Source: Dokdonia sp. 4H-3-7-5
GTDB taxonomy: Bacteria; Bacteroidota; Bacteroidia; Flavobacteriales; Flavobacteriaceae
Reading direction: 5' to 3'
Length of the DNA: 64,000 nt
NCBI RefSeq assembly: GCF_000212355.1
Contig: NC_015496.1
Location: 620,001 to 684,000 of the forward strand
The notes beneath the pieces were generated by a model that was not told where the DNA came from, did not search any database, and worked only from the letters and a program-made list of their open reading frames with translations. This document shows, piece after piece, positions 46,701 to 53,698 of this stretch. How positions within the stretch are numbered: the stretch's first letter is position 1; the number at the start of each line of letters is the position of its first letter. A program made the translations under genes and the position numbers.

Positions 46701-46924
46701 ACAGCATCCATCACGAGATGACAAACCGCCTTGCTGACTTTTTTGTGCGACGTACGGGTAGATTATATTTTGATATATACTCTGTGCATCAATATCGTGA
46801 CCTCGTTCAAGAGGATATGATACGATATTTAGGTTGGGATGAAAAGAGAGTATTGCAGGAAAATGAATATCTCCATCTTCTCTTAAAAGATGCTAGTGAA
46901 TATTATGAGGAAGAATTTGAGTAA
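43745..46924 (+). CDS. glpK: Glycerol kinase-glycerol-3-phosphate dehydrogenase fusion
   Basis: One uninterrupted frame encodes two enzymes of glycerol catabolism. Residues 1 to about 495 are glycerol kinase (FDQGTTSTRAI, NQRETTVVW, WVEHDP, GTIDTWLIWK, GVAGDQQASLFGQ). After a short linker (TTNQMLTTQEDIP) comes the dehydrogenase, about residues 505-1059: FAD site VIGGGVTGAGI, then FASGTSNKSTKLIHGGLRYL, and a C-terminal helical domain. Kinase and dehydrogenase would act in sequence to give dihydroxyacetone phosphate. The start at 43745 (MEKKYII) fits the family; 43730 is in frame too. The ATG at 45260 (MRFSVLD) is a plausible internal start. A palindrome copy (44194-44209) encodes AFAKAQ in the kinase. 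Confidence 0.93.
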   Translation: MEKKYIIAFDQGTTSTRAIIFDHQGTIKNIAQKELKQHYPKHGWVEHDPIEIFEAQQATFKEIIETSDISIDEIAAIGITNQRETTVVWDKHTGKPVYNAIVWLDKRTKEICEQLKSQDLEEYVNKNTGLIIDSYFSGTKVKWILDNVDDAFAKAQQGDLLFGTIDTWLIWKFTNGAVHATDHSNASRTLLYNIIDLKWDEKMLEALNIPESMLPKVQHSASDFGNIILDGQSIPICGVAGDQQASLFGQGGYKSGIAKNTYGTGCFLLMNTGKKPVTSKNGLLTTLCASLPDGKVKYALEGSIFAGGASVQWLRDKLDLIDHARDTEDICMNTAATDDLYVVPAFAGLGAPYWDMDAKGAIYGLTLDSGKEDIIKATVDAIAYQTRDVLDAMIEDSGKQMEALRVDGGATANNYLMQFQSDILNIAVDRPKMLEVTALGAAFLAGIQAGIWNKKDISKIRQVDSIFEPTITEYERNKKYTGWKNAVARTKSTTNQMLTTQEDIPMRFSVLDRQRQIARAQKEKFDLIVIGGGVTGAGIVLDASSRGMNVCLIEKNDFASGTSNKSTKLIHGGLRYLKQMEIGLVQESGSERAILHTLAPHLVVPEKMLLPLIEGGTYGKMMTAIGLKVYDFLANVEGDDKRKMLSAEETATREPLLNKNQLIGGGYYAEYRTDDARLTVELLKKAASFGATIINYCEMKTFKYDEQGKIKSLQCFDHNTQRNFKLKSQHYVSAAGPWVDLLRKKDHSMNNKYLHLTKGVHIVFSRERFPLTQSIYFDVPDGRMIFAIPRGRSTYVGTTDTNYSGNLNRVVATQDDATYLLDATNNMFPSANLTIDDIESNWAGLRPLIHEDGKDPSELSRKDEIFVSDTGLISIAGGKLTGYRKMAQRVIDRVLKDVPEKKKAHLVKSYTEKIPLTSEPLKNTVEVDIYQQEIKKRLEHVGIVNEYQSWYLATTYGKQSNTIIDKMSYFLNENPEERLIRAEVWYSIHHEMTNRLADFFVRRTGRLYFDIYSVHQYRDLVQEDMIRYLGWDEKRVLQENEYLHLLLKDASEYYEEEFE
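44194..44209. repeat. Palindrome copy 17 (perfect 16-mer)
   Basis: In the kinase part of glpKD, AFAKA frame. Confidence 0.98.
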
Positions 46925-46963
46925 CACAAACTCTAAAAAAAACATTTCATTCTCTCTCACTAG

Positions 46964-46977
46964 CGAAAACGTTATCG
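46964..46977. promoter_or_regulatory. Possible LacI-family operator before the symporter gene
   Basis: CGAAAACGTTATCG is a near-palindrome centred on AACGTT with CG at both ends, the usual shape of LacI/GalR-family sites. It lies 80 bases before a sodium/sugar symporter that is followed by galE. No LacI-type regulator gene is in the window. Confidence 0.3.
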
Positions 46978-47057
46978 TAAAAAGGTTCGTAATAGAACTC
47001 ATAATATTATATTAAAAAGTCATATTTTACACGCTATACTAATAAACACCTAATTAC

Positions 47058-48701
47058 ATGGGACTCATTTCATTTCTTGGATTTACATTACTTGTAGCGG
47101 GATACGCTTGGTGGAAAACACGTGGTACTGATGAAAAAAGTGCAGACGGTTACTACCTAGGTGGTAGAAGTCTAGGCGCACTCACAATTGCAGGATCATT
47201 ATTACTTACAAACCTCTCTGCAGAGCAAATTGTTGGACTTAACGGTCAAGCTTTCTCAGAAGGAATACTTGTAATGGCATGGGAAACACTCGCAGCAATT
47301 GCAATGGTAATTACAGCAGTTTATTTTCTACCTAAATATATGCACAAAGGAATCACCACGATTCCAGAATTTATAGAAGAACGCTTTGATGAAAACACAA
47401 AGGCTATTCTCTCTGTATTATTTCTCATCGCTTTTAGTATCGTCTTATTACCTACTATTCTTTACTCGGGTTCACTTGCCTTTAGCACAATGTTTGACTT
47501 ACCTAGATTGTTAGGAATGTCTGAAAGTACAGTAATCTGGCTTTGTGTGTGGACAATAGGTGTTATAGGAATTATATATGCGATTTTTGGAGGTCTTAAG
47601 GCAGTAGCCGTATCAGACTTAGTAAATGCCGTTGGTCTCTTAATAGGAGGATTACTAATCCCATATTTTGGTCTCAAAATGATAGGTGATGGTAGTGTAG
47701 GTGCTGGTCTGAACGAGTTATGGACAGAAAATCAAGATAAATTTGATGTAACTGGAGATGTAACATCATCTATTCCTGTGGGGACTATTTTTACAGGTAT
47801 GATGATTGCGCAGATGTATTACTGGGGAACAAATCAAGCTATTTTACAACGTGTTTTTGGAGCAAAAAGCCTTAAAGAAGGTCAAAAAGGAATGATGCTA
47901 GCTGCCTTTGTGAAATTTTTAATACCTGTGATTGTAGTATTACCAGGTATCATAGCTTGGCACCTGTTTGAAGGAGATTTAAGCTCTGCAGATAAAGCTT
48001 ATCCAGAACTTGTAAAAGAGGTTCTACCTCCAGCGCTTGTTGGTTTTTTTGCGGCTGTTTTATTTGGAGCTGTACTTAGTTCTTTTAATAGTTTATTAAA
48101 TAGTAGTGCAACGCTATTTGGGTTTGATCTGTATAAAAAATTCTTTAACCGCGATGCTTCAGAGCATAAAGCGGTAAAGGCTGGAAAGCTTTTTGGAGTT
48201 GTTGTTGCTATTATCGCAATGATAATTGCCCCGTTTATTGCAAATGCACCTGCAGGGTTATTTGATTACATCCAGCAAGCCTTGGGAAGTCTTAGTGTTC
48301 CTATTCTTGCAGTAGTACTTGTAGGTATTATAACAAAAAAAGTACCCGCCATAGGTGCAAAAATTGTTTTAATAGCTGGTGTAATTATGTACGTATGTAC
48401 CATATTTATGAGACCTAGCTATCAAGCAACTGCCCTTGCAGAGGCAGATGCAAATGGCATAACAGATGCTGCACAACTCGCAATCATAAAAGCGGAGGCA
48501 TTCCCTCATTTTTTACATATTATGGGAATTTTATTTGTGGTGAATGTAATTATCATGCTCATAGTAGGGGCTATTAAGCCTAAAACAGATATTTACGTAC
48601 CTAAGCAAACAGAAGCGATAGATACTACTCCGTGGAAATATGCATACATCGTAGGCGCACTAATCGTATTACTAGTATTAAGTACCTACCTCATTTTTTA
48701 A
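47058..48701 (+). CDS. Sodium/solute symporter of the SGLT (SLC5) type
   Basis: A 547-residue membrane protein with about 14 helices. GGRSLGALTIAGSLLLTNLSAEQIVGLNGQAF, KGITTIPEFIEERFD and YYWGTNQAILQRVFGAKSL (read in part) closely follow the sugar-transporting members such as vSGLT. Sugar uptake coupled to sodium is inferred; galE lies downstream, so galactose or a related sugar is a reasonable guess. The function would match a LacI-type operator at 46964. It is 113 bases from galE, and the gap holds a degenerate palindrome copy. Confidence 0.9.
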   Translation: MGLISFLGFTLLVAGYAWWKTRGTDEKSADGYYLGGRSLGALTIAGSLLLTNLSAEQIVGLNGQAFSEGILVMAWETLAAIAMVITAVYFLPKYMHKGITTIPEFIEERFDENTKAILSVLFLIAFSIVLLPTILYSGSLAFSTMFDLPRLLGMSESTVIWLCVWTIGVIGIIYAIFGGLKAVAVSDLVNAVGLLIGGLLIPYFGLKMIGDGSVGAGLNELWTENQDKFDVTGDVTSSIPVGTIFTGMMIAQMYYWGTNQAILQRVFGAKSLKEGQKGMMLAAFVKFLIPVIVVLPGIIAWHLFEGDLSSADKAYPELVKEVLPPALVGFFAAVLFGAVLSSFNSLLNSSATLFGFDLYKKFFNRDASEHKAVKAGKLFGVVVAIIAMIIAPFIANAPAGLFDYIQQALGSLSVPILAVVLVGIITKKVPAIGAKIVLIAGVIMYVCTIFMRPSYQATALAEADANGITDAAQLAIIKAEAFPHFLHIMGILFVVNVIIMLIVGAIKPKTDIYVPKQTEAIDTTPWKYAYIVGALIVLLVLSTYLIF

Positions 48702-48715
48702 ATATGGTAAACATC

Positions 48716-48728
48716 CGCTTTCGCGAAA
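48716..48728. repeat. Degenerate palindrome copy (intergenic)
   Basis: CGCTTTCGCGAAA then ATG; between the symporter and galE. Confidence 0.75.
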
Positions 48729-48814
48729 ATGGAAAGTGGCATCATTAAGTACTTAGTATTAATAGAGGACTGACAAAATCAATTACTTTAGCAGATATCT
48801 AAATAGGTTATAGA

Positions 48815-49831
48815 ATGAAAATTTTAGTAACAGGAGGTCTAGGTTTTATAGGGTCACACACAGTTGTTGAACTTCAACAAATTGGACACGATGTGGTAAT
48901 TATTGACAACTGCTCAAATTCCTCAACAGATGTCTTAAAGGGCATATCAAATATTACAGGTACGACTCCGCTTTTTGAAGAATTTGATCTTCGTGATAAG
49001 TCAAAAGTGCAAGACTTCTTTGATCGTCATAATGATATCACGGGTGTCATCCATTTTGCGGCATCAAAAGCGGTGGGTGAAAGCGTAAAGGAACCTTTAT
49101 TATACTATGAAAATAATCTTGTCACCTTAATTTACATCCTTCAAGAATTACAAAAAAAGGAGAAAGCTTCATTTATTTTCAGCTCTTCTTGCGCTGTATA
49201 CGGGCAGGCAGATGAGTTACCTATCACAGAAAATGCAGCTGTTAAACCAGCGACATCACCTTATGGAAACACAAAACAAGTAGGTGAAGAAATCATACGT
49301 GACACTTGCAGTATACAACCACAACTTAATGCTATCTCCTTAAGATACTTTAATCCCATAGGAGCGCATCCTACTGCAGAGATAGGTGAATTACCACTAG
49401 GAGTACCTGCAAATCTGGTTCCTTTTATTACACAAACGGGAATAGGGCTAAGGGAGGAGCTATCTGTTTTTGGTAATGACTACCCTACTCCAGATGGTAC
49501 TGCTGTACGTGACTACATACATGTGGTAGATCTTGCAAAGGCACATGTAATTGCGCTAGAACGGCTCATTAAAGAGAACAACACGTCTAATTATGAAGTT
49601 TTTAATGTGGGAACAGGCACAGGTAGCTCAGTATTAGAAGTGATCAACTCTTATGAAAAAGTAGCCGAAAAATCACTTAAATATAAGATTGTAGATAAAC
49701 GAGAAGGTGATGTCACAGCTGCTTATGCAGATACAGACAAAGCAAATAATGAACTAGGCTGGAAAGCAGAAAGCTCGCTAGATGAAGCCATGGCTTCTGC
49801 CTGGAAATGGGAACAAAAAATTAGACCCTAA
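48815..49831 (+). CDS. galE: UDP-glucose 4-epimerase
   Basis: A 338-residue SDR epimerase of the Leloir pathway, interconverting UDP-galactose and UDP-glucose. VTGGLGFIGSHTVVEL is the NAD loop, FAASKAVGESVKEPL and SSSCAVYG follow, and the catalytic pair lies in YGNTKQ. RDYIHVVDLAKAH and VFNVGTGTGSSVLEV complete the fold. Length is standard. A strong bidirectional terminator follows at 49851. Confidence 0.95.
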   Translation: MKILVTGGLGFIGSHTVVELQQIGHDVVIIDNCSNSSTDVLKGISNITGTTPLFEEFDLRDKSKVQDFFDRHNDITGVIHFAASKAVGESVKEPLLYYENNLVTLIYILQELQKKEKASFIFSSSCAVYGQADELPITENAAVKPATSPYGNTKQVGEEIIRDTCSIQPQLNAISLRYFNPIGAHPTAEIGELPLGVPANLVPFITQTGIGLREELSVFGNDYPTPDGTAVRDYIHVVDLAKAHVIALERLIKENNTSNYEVFNVGTGTGSSVLEVINSYEKVAEKSLKYKIVDKREGDVTAAYADTDKANNELGWKAESSLDEAMASAWKWEQKIRP

Positions 49832-49850
49832 TAAGGATGATGTGATAATA

Positions 49851-49883
49851 AAAAAAGCTCTCAGTATTACTGAGAGCTTTTTT
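49851..49883. terminator. Bidirectional terminator after galE
   Basis: A 16-bp near-perfect stem (A6GCTCTCAGTA with TACTGAGAGCT6) with A and T runs on both ends. It sits between galE and the convergent hypothetical gene. Confidence 0.88.
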
Positions 49884-49943
49884 ATGTGCAGCTTTTAACA
49901 AGCACCACTTAAAAAAATTCCTATTTGAGATAGCAAGTACTAC

Positions 49944-50630
49944 CTATTCTTGTTCAAAGTCAATAGTTGCCTCAAAATCCTCTACATATTTAATATCTTC
50001 AAACCATCGGTTTGAACTTAGTACATCAAATGTTATAGCCGTTTCTTCTTGTGATACTTTTTTAAGTTGCCAGATAATATTTGCAGCATCAGTTAGGCCT
50101 CCGTGTGCTAACTCATCTTTAAAAAGTCTTTTGAGAAGTGTGTTATCTGGCATTCCTTGAGCTAGTATACGTATAACTTGCTCTTCTGTATCTTCATTAA
50201 ATACATCAAGCATCATACTACTCTTTACACTAAAAGTAACATTAAAATGTATCGCTTTAGGGTGTGGAAACTTTCCGTTGTAGGCTTTGTATAAAATTTG
50301 ACCTGCATTAAAAAATGCTTCATGCATAGACAGGTCTGAGTATTCTTCCCATGGATGCTCGTTGAGCATCTCATGTGATAGGTTCTCTCTTTGCCCTTTA
50401 TTGAGCTGGTCTTTAAAAAGGTATTCTAGTATGATTTCGGCAGCATCGTTGGTTTCATTATCAGATAGGGAAAGAAGCGCCATTTCTTCAAGCTCTGCAT
50501 CCGTCATACCTGTAGTATCGCCATAATCCATTATCTCTAACAGCTTCTTATAGTCATCTATACTCCAAGCGCCCGGAAGCTTTTCTATAGTTTTTACGTG
50601 ATCTGGTGATACTTTAAAATTAATTTTCAT
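49944..50630 (-). CDS. Conserved-looking cytoplasmic protein of unknown function
   Basis: A 228-residue acidic protein with no signal peptide or membrane segment. Helical stretches dominate residues of about 20-110 (DAELEEMALLSLSDNETNDAAEIIL and similar), and the C-terminus ends FEATIDFEQE. I recognise no domain. Normal codon use and its clean start and stop argue that it is a real gene. It stands alone, convergent with galE and followed upstream (toward 51 kb) by a 680-base gene-free stretch. Confidence 0.65.
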   Translation of the reverse strand: MKINFKVSPDHVKTIEKLPGAWSIDDYKKLLEIMDYGDTTGMTDAELEEMALLSLSDNETNDAAEIILEYLFKDQLNKGQRENLSHEMLNEHPWEEYSDLSMHEAFFNAGQILYKAYNGKFPHPKAIHFNVTFSVKSSMMLDVFNEDTEEQVIRILAQGMPDNTLLKRLFKDELAHGGLTDAANIIWQLKKVSQEETAITFDVLSSNRWFEDIKYVEDFEATIDFEQE

Positions 50631-50699
50631 AGTGCATTATTTATTACTTGAAGGTATGCAAATGCTCGTCTCGTTATAGTTAAGAATTATATAATTATT

Positions 50700-50830
50700 G
50701 CACCACGATAAATTACCCAGTAATGCAATGGCAGTAGTATCTAGCCCCGATTGCAATGTAAATCCCGCAGCTGTCTGGCACGGCCAGACGCGAGGAATTG
50801 CAATGTAAAGCGGGATACTACAATGCAAAT
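50700..50830. repeat. REP-like hairpin element
   Basis: A GC-richer block in AT-rich surroundings. An inner hairpin GTCTGG (50773-50778)/CCAGAC (50784-50789) sits inside an outer pair ATCCCGC (50762-50768)/GCGGGAT (50810-50816), and TTGCAATGTAAA occurs on both sides (50751-50762 and 50799-50809 approximately). The shape resembles REP/BIME sequences mobilised by RAYT transposases, but no such transposase is in view. A 68-residue ORF reading through it is not credible. Confidence 0.45.
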
Positions 50831-51298
50831 ACAAAATATCCAATCGCTCCTAAATAAACTCTTTTAATTCAAGGAAGGGAAAAATATACAATAAGCATAT
50901 AATCATACACAATAAGGTCGCTTGTAACTGTTTATCTATTGCTGTGTAATAATGAGTAACAAGATTATGAAAACAATCCTATTTTCATTTTATAAAGGTT
51001 TTTAGAAAAGCAAGTAGAAAGTCTAATGAACAGTAGAAATTCAATAGTTATTTAGCTGATAGTTAATTGAGTATTTACAGACAACCCATACCAATGGAGC
51101 GCAGAGCTTTGTATAATAAATTTAGTGAGAAGAGAGTAGCAACATACTTCTCATCGCTACCTAGTATATATTGATGTTTAGCTTTCGCGAAGGCGCTCTC
51201 TTTTAAAACATAAATGCCGTTAAAAAAAATATGTACATCTGATAGTCATATTTTCACAATAAATAGTTAAACTTTTTATTATAATAGTATTACTATCA
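50831..51298. other. Gene-free AT-rich stretch
   Basis: Between the REP-like element and the TetR gene I see no credible coding region. It contains a degenerate palindrome copy at 51181-51195 (GCTTTCGCGAAGGCG, one mismatch) and otherwise low-complexity AT-rich sequence. Confidence 0.6.
51181..51195. repeat. Degenerate palindrome copy (intergenic)
   Basis: GCTTTCGCGAAGGCG, one mismatch in the right arm; upstream of the TetR gene. Confidence 0.75.
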
Positions 51299-51306
51299 TA
51301 TCTTTG
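51299..51306 (+). promoter_or_regulatory. Promoter -7 element of the TetR-type regulator
   Basis: TATCTTTG fits TAnnTTTG exactly and lies 4 bases before the ATG at 51311, so the mRNA is nearly leaderless. ATAATAGTATTACTATCAT just upstream is partly symmetric and may be an autoregulatory operator. Confidence 0.6.
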
Positions 51307-51310
51307 TAAA

Positions 51311-51979
51311 ATGGAACAACTTCATATACAGATTACTATTGATCCAGCGTTGTATACACGTAATCCCGAGACAACAGAGCTTGGTAGAAATATTGTGTGC
51401 AAGAGTATAGAAATGATTGATGAGCTAGGCTTTGAAAAGTTTACATTTAAAAAACTGGGTATTGCAATTAACTCAAATGAAAGTTCAATTTATAGATATT
51501 TTGATAGTAAACACACCTTGCTAGTTTATCTTACTAGCTGGTACTGGAGCTGGGTAGAATATAAACTTGTATTCTCTACCACAAACGTTCCAGACCCAGA
51601 TATAAAGCTTAAAAATGCTCTTGCACTCATTACCAAAAATGTCACACAGGACAATTCGGTCTCATATGTAAATGAAATACTCTTACATCGTATAATCATT
51701 TCCGAGAGTGCTAAAGCATATCACACAAAAGATGTAGATAAAGAAAATGCAAAAGGATTTTACAAAACATATAAACGTGTAGTGCAACGCATAAGTGATA
51801 TTGTTCTTGAGATTAACCCAAATTATGCGTTTCCTCATATGCTTATCTCAACGGTCATAGAAGGAGCACACCATCAACGTTATTTCTCTAAACATCTTCC
51901 TGCTCTTACAAATGTAGAGGAAGGGCAGAACACAATAGAAAAGTTTTATACCGATATGGTTTTTAAAGCCATTAACTAA
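51311..51979 (+). CDS. TetR/AcrR-family transcriptional regulator
   Basis: A 222-residue regulator. The N-terminal helix-turn-helix is at about residues 30-75 (FTFKKLGIAINSNESSIYRYFDSKHTLLVYL, given in part). The C-terminal part is a helical ligand and dimer domain. It probably controls the ABC exporter, adaptor and channel genes that follow on the same strand (53-base gap). The ligand is unknown. Confidence 0.88.
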   Translation: MEQLHIQITIDPALYTRNPETTELGRNIVCKSIEMIDELGFEKFTFKKLGIAINSNESSIYRYFDSKHTLLVYLTSWYWSWVEYKLVFSTTNVPDPDIKLKNALALITKNVTQDNSVSYVNEILLHRIIISESAKAYHTKDVDKENAKGFYKTYKRVVQRISDIVLEINPNYAFPHMLISTVIEGAHHQRYFSKHLPALTNVEEGQNTIEKFYTDMVFKAIN

Positions 51980-52032
51980 GATATTATTTAAACAAAAATC
52001 TCTGTTATGGAGATGAAAAACACCGTTTTTCA

Positions 52033-53691
52033 ATGAAAGAAATGACACCTTGGCAACGATTTGTAAATATGCTCGAACTAGATAGACGAGATATCAAACA
52101 AATTTTATTTTACGCAATTTTCGCCGGACTTGTAGCGCTTACATTACCACTAGGTATCCAAGCTATTATTAACCTCATTCAAGGTGCTCAAGTGAGTACT
52201 TCTTGGATTGTACTCGTTATTCTAGTAACGCTAGGAGTAGCCTTTCAAGGGATCTTGCAATTAATGCAAGTACGTATCCTTGAAAACATACAGCAGAAAA
52301 TATTTACCCGTTCTTCTTTTGAGTTTGCTTATCGCTTCCCTAAATTAAAAATGAGCGAACTAGACAATTATTATCCGCCAGAGCTGGCAAATCGTTTTTT
52401 TGATACGCTTACGGTTCAAAAAGGATTATCAAAAATTTTATTAGACTTTCCTGCGGCTATACTACAAATACTCTTTGGGTTAATATTGCTTTCTTTTTAC
52501 CACCCATTTTTCATCATATATGGTTTTCTACTCGTAATACTCGTGTACTTGGTATTCAAGTTTACAGCAAAAAAGGGTCTTGAAACTAGTCTTGCAGAGT
52601 CTAAGAGTAAATATAAAGTAGCACACTGGTTACAAGAAATAGCACGATCACTTATAAGCTTTAAGCTTTCTGGACGTACTTCACTCGCGATGAATCGTAA
52701 TAATAAGCTCACACAATCATATCTAGAGGCCCGTGAAGGTCACTTTAGAGTATTGATGTTACAGTTTATACAGATGATAGGTTTTAAGGTACTCGTTACA
52801 GCAGGGCTTCTTGTTATAGGTGGACTCTTAGTTCTTAATCAGCAAATGAATATAGGACAGTTTGTAGCGGCTGAGATCATCATCTTATTAGTCATAAGTT
52901 CTGTCGAGAAGCTTATTTCCGGATTAGAAAGTTTTTATGATGTACTTACTTCCCTGGAAAAAATAGGGCAAGTGGTTGATAAAAAACTAGAGCCACAAGA
53001 AGGTACAGACCCTTTTGAAATTAATGAGGATATGGATATCTACATGGATAGTGTGAGCTATAGCACTCCAGAAACCGGTACTATACTTAATAATATTACC
53101 TTGAATTTAAAAACTAGTGATCGCATTTTAATAACAGGCTTATCTGGATCTGGAAAAACTACTTTATTAAAATTACTATCAGGTGTTATACAACCATCTT
53201 CTGGAGGTATCTATGTTAATAATTTCTCTTTTAAAGGGATGCGACCAAATGCTTATCGCTCTAAGATAGGCCAGGTACTCCCAGAACAAAATCCTTTTGA
53301 GGGGAGCATTTTAGAGAATATTAGTTTTGGTAACCCAGAAGTGTCATCGGCTAGGGTCAATGAGGTTATTAGAATAGTAGGCTTACAAGAATTTGTGCGC
53401 ACACAACCTAATGGATTACAAACGAAATTGTTTCCAGAAGGGCAAAAAATACCGCACACAATCTCAAAACGAATACTTTTAGCAAGATCATTTGTTCATG
53501 AACCTAAGGTACTATTACTTAAAGACGCACTCGAGCATTTTGAAGAAACTCAAGCTCGAGAGATCATGGCTTATCTCGCTAGTCCAGAGAGACCGTGGGC
53601 ACTTATAGTCGCAAGTAATAACAAAGACTGGAGAGCTATGTGTAATCAACATATAGAACTCGAAGAAGGTAATATCATTTTAAAATCATAA
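52033..53691 (+). CDS. ABC exporter (membrane plus ATPase domain) with a degenerate ATPase
   Basis: A 552-residue half-transporter of the HlyB/PrtD general type without an N-terminal peptidase. Residues of about 25-300 have five to six membrane helices. The ATPase part has Walker A GLSGSGKTT at about residue 371. The expected LSGGQ signature is replaced by a HTISKR segment, Walker B reads LLLKDALEHF with Ala where the catalytic Glu should be, and the switch His region reads VASNNKDW. Hydrolysis is therefore doubtful. The membrane adaptor and channel genes follow within 7 bases and with an overlap, so it is a type I secretion or efflux system. The regulator is upstream. Confidence 0.87.
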   Translation: MKEMTPWQRFVNMLELDRRDIKQILFYAIFAGLVALTLPLGIQAIINLIQGAQVSTSWIVLVILVTLGVAFQGILQLMQVRILENIQQKIFTRSSFEFAYRFPKLKMSELDNYYPPELANRFFDTLTVQKGLSKILLDFPAAILQILFGLILLSFYHPFFIIYGFLLVILVYLVFKFTAKKGLETSLAESKSKYKVAHWLQEIARSLISFKLSGRTSLAMNRNNKLTQSYLEAREGHFRVLMLQFIQMIGFKVLVTAGLLVIGGLLVLNQQMNIGQFVAAEIIILLVISSVEKLISGLESFYDVLTSLEKIGQVVDKKLEPQEGTDPFEINEDMDIYMDSVSYSTPETGTILNNITLNLKTSDRILITGLSGSGKTTLLKLLSGVIQPSSGGIYVNNFSFKGMRPNAYRSKIGQVLPEQNPFEGSILENISFGNPEVSSARVNEVIRIVGLQEFVRTQPNGLQTKLFPEGQKIPHTISKRILLARSFVHEPKVLLLKDALEHFEETQAREIMAYLASPERPWALIVASNNKDWRAMCNQHIELEEGNIILKS

Positions 53692-53698
53692 TAAAGCG

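Noticed and set aside
45260-46924. glpD as a separate gene
   Set aside because: No stop separates it from glpK and the ATG is in frame; an internal start remains possible but a fusion is the simpler reading.
50637-50843. 68-codon ORF on the minus strand
   Set aside because: It reads through the REP-like hairpin element, has no domain and no good start context.
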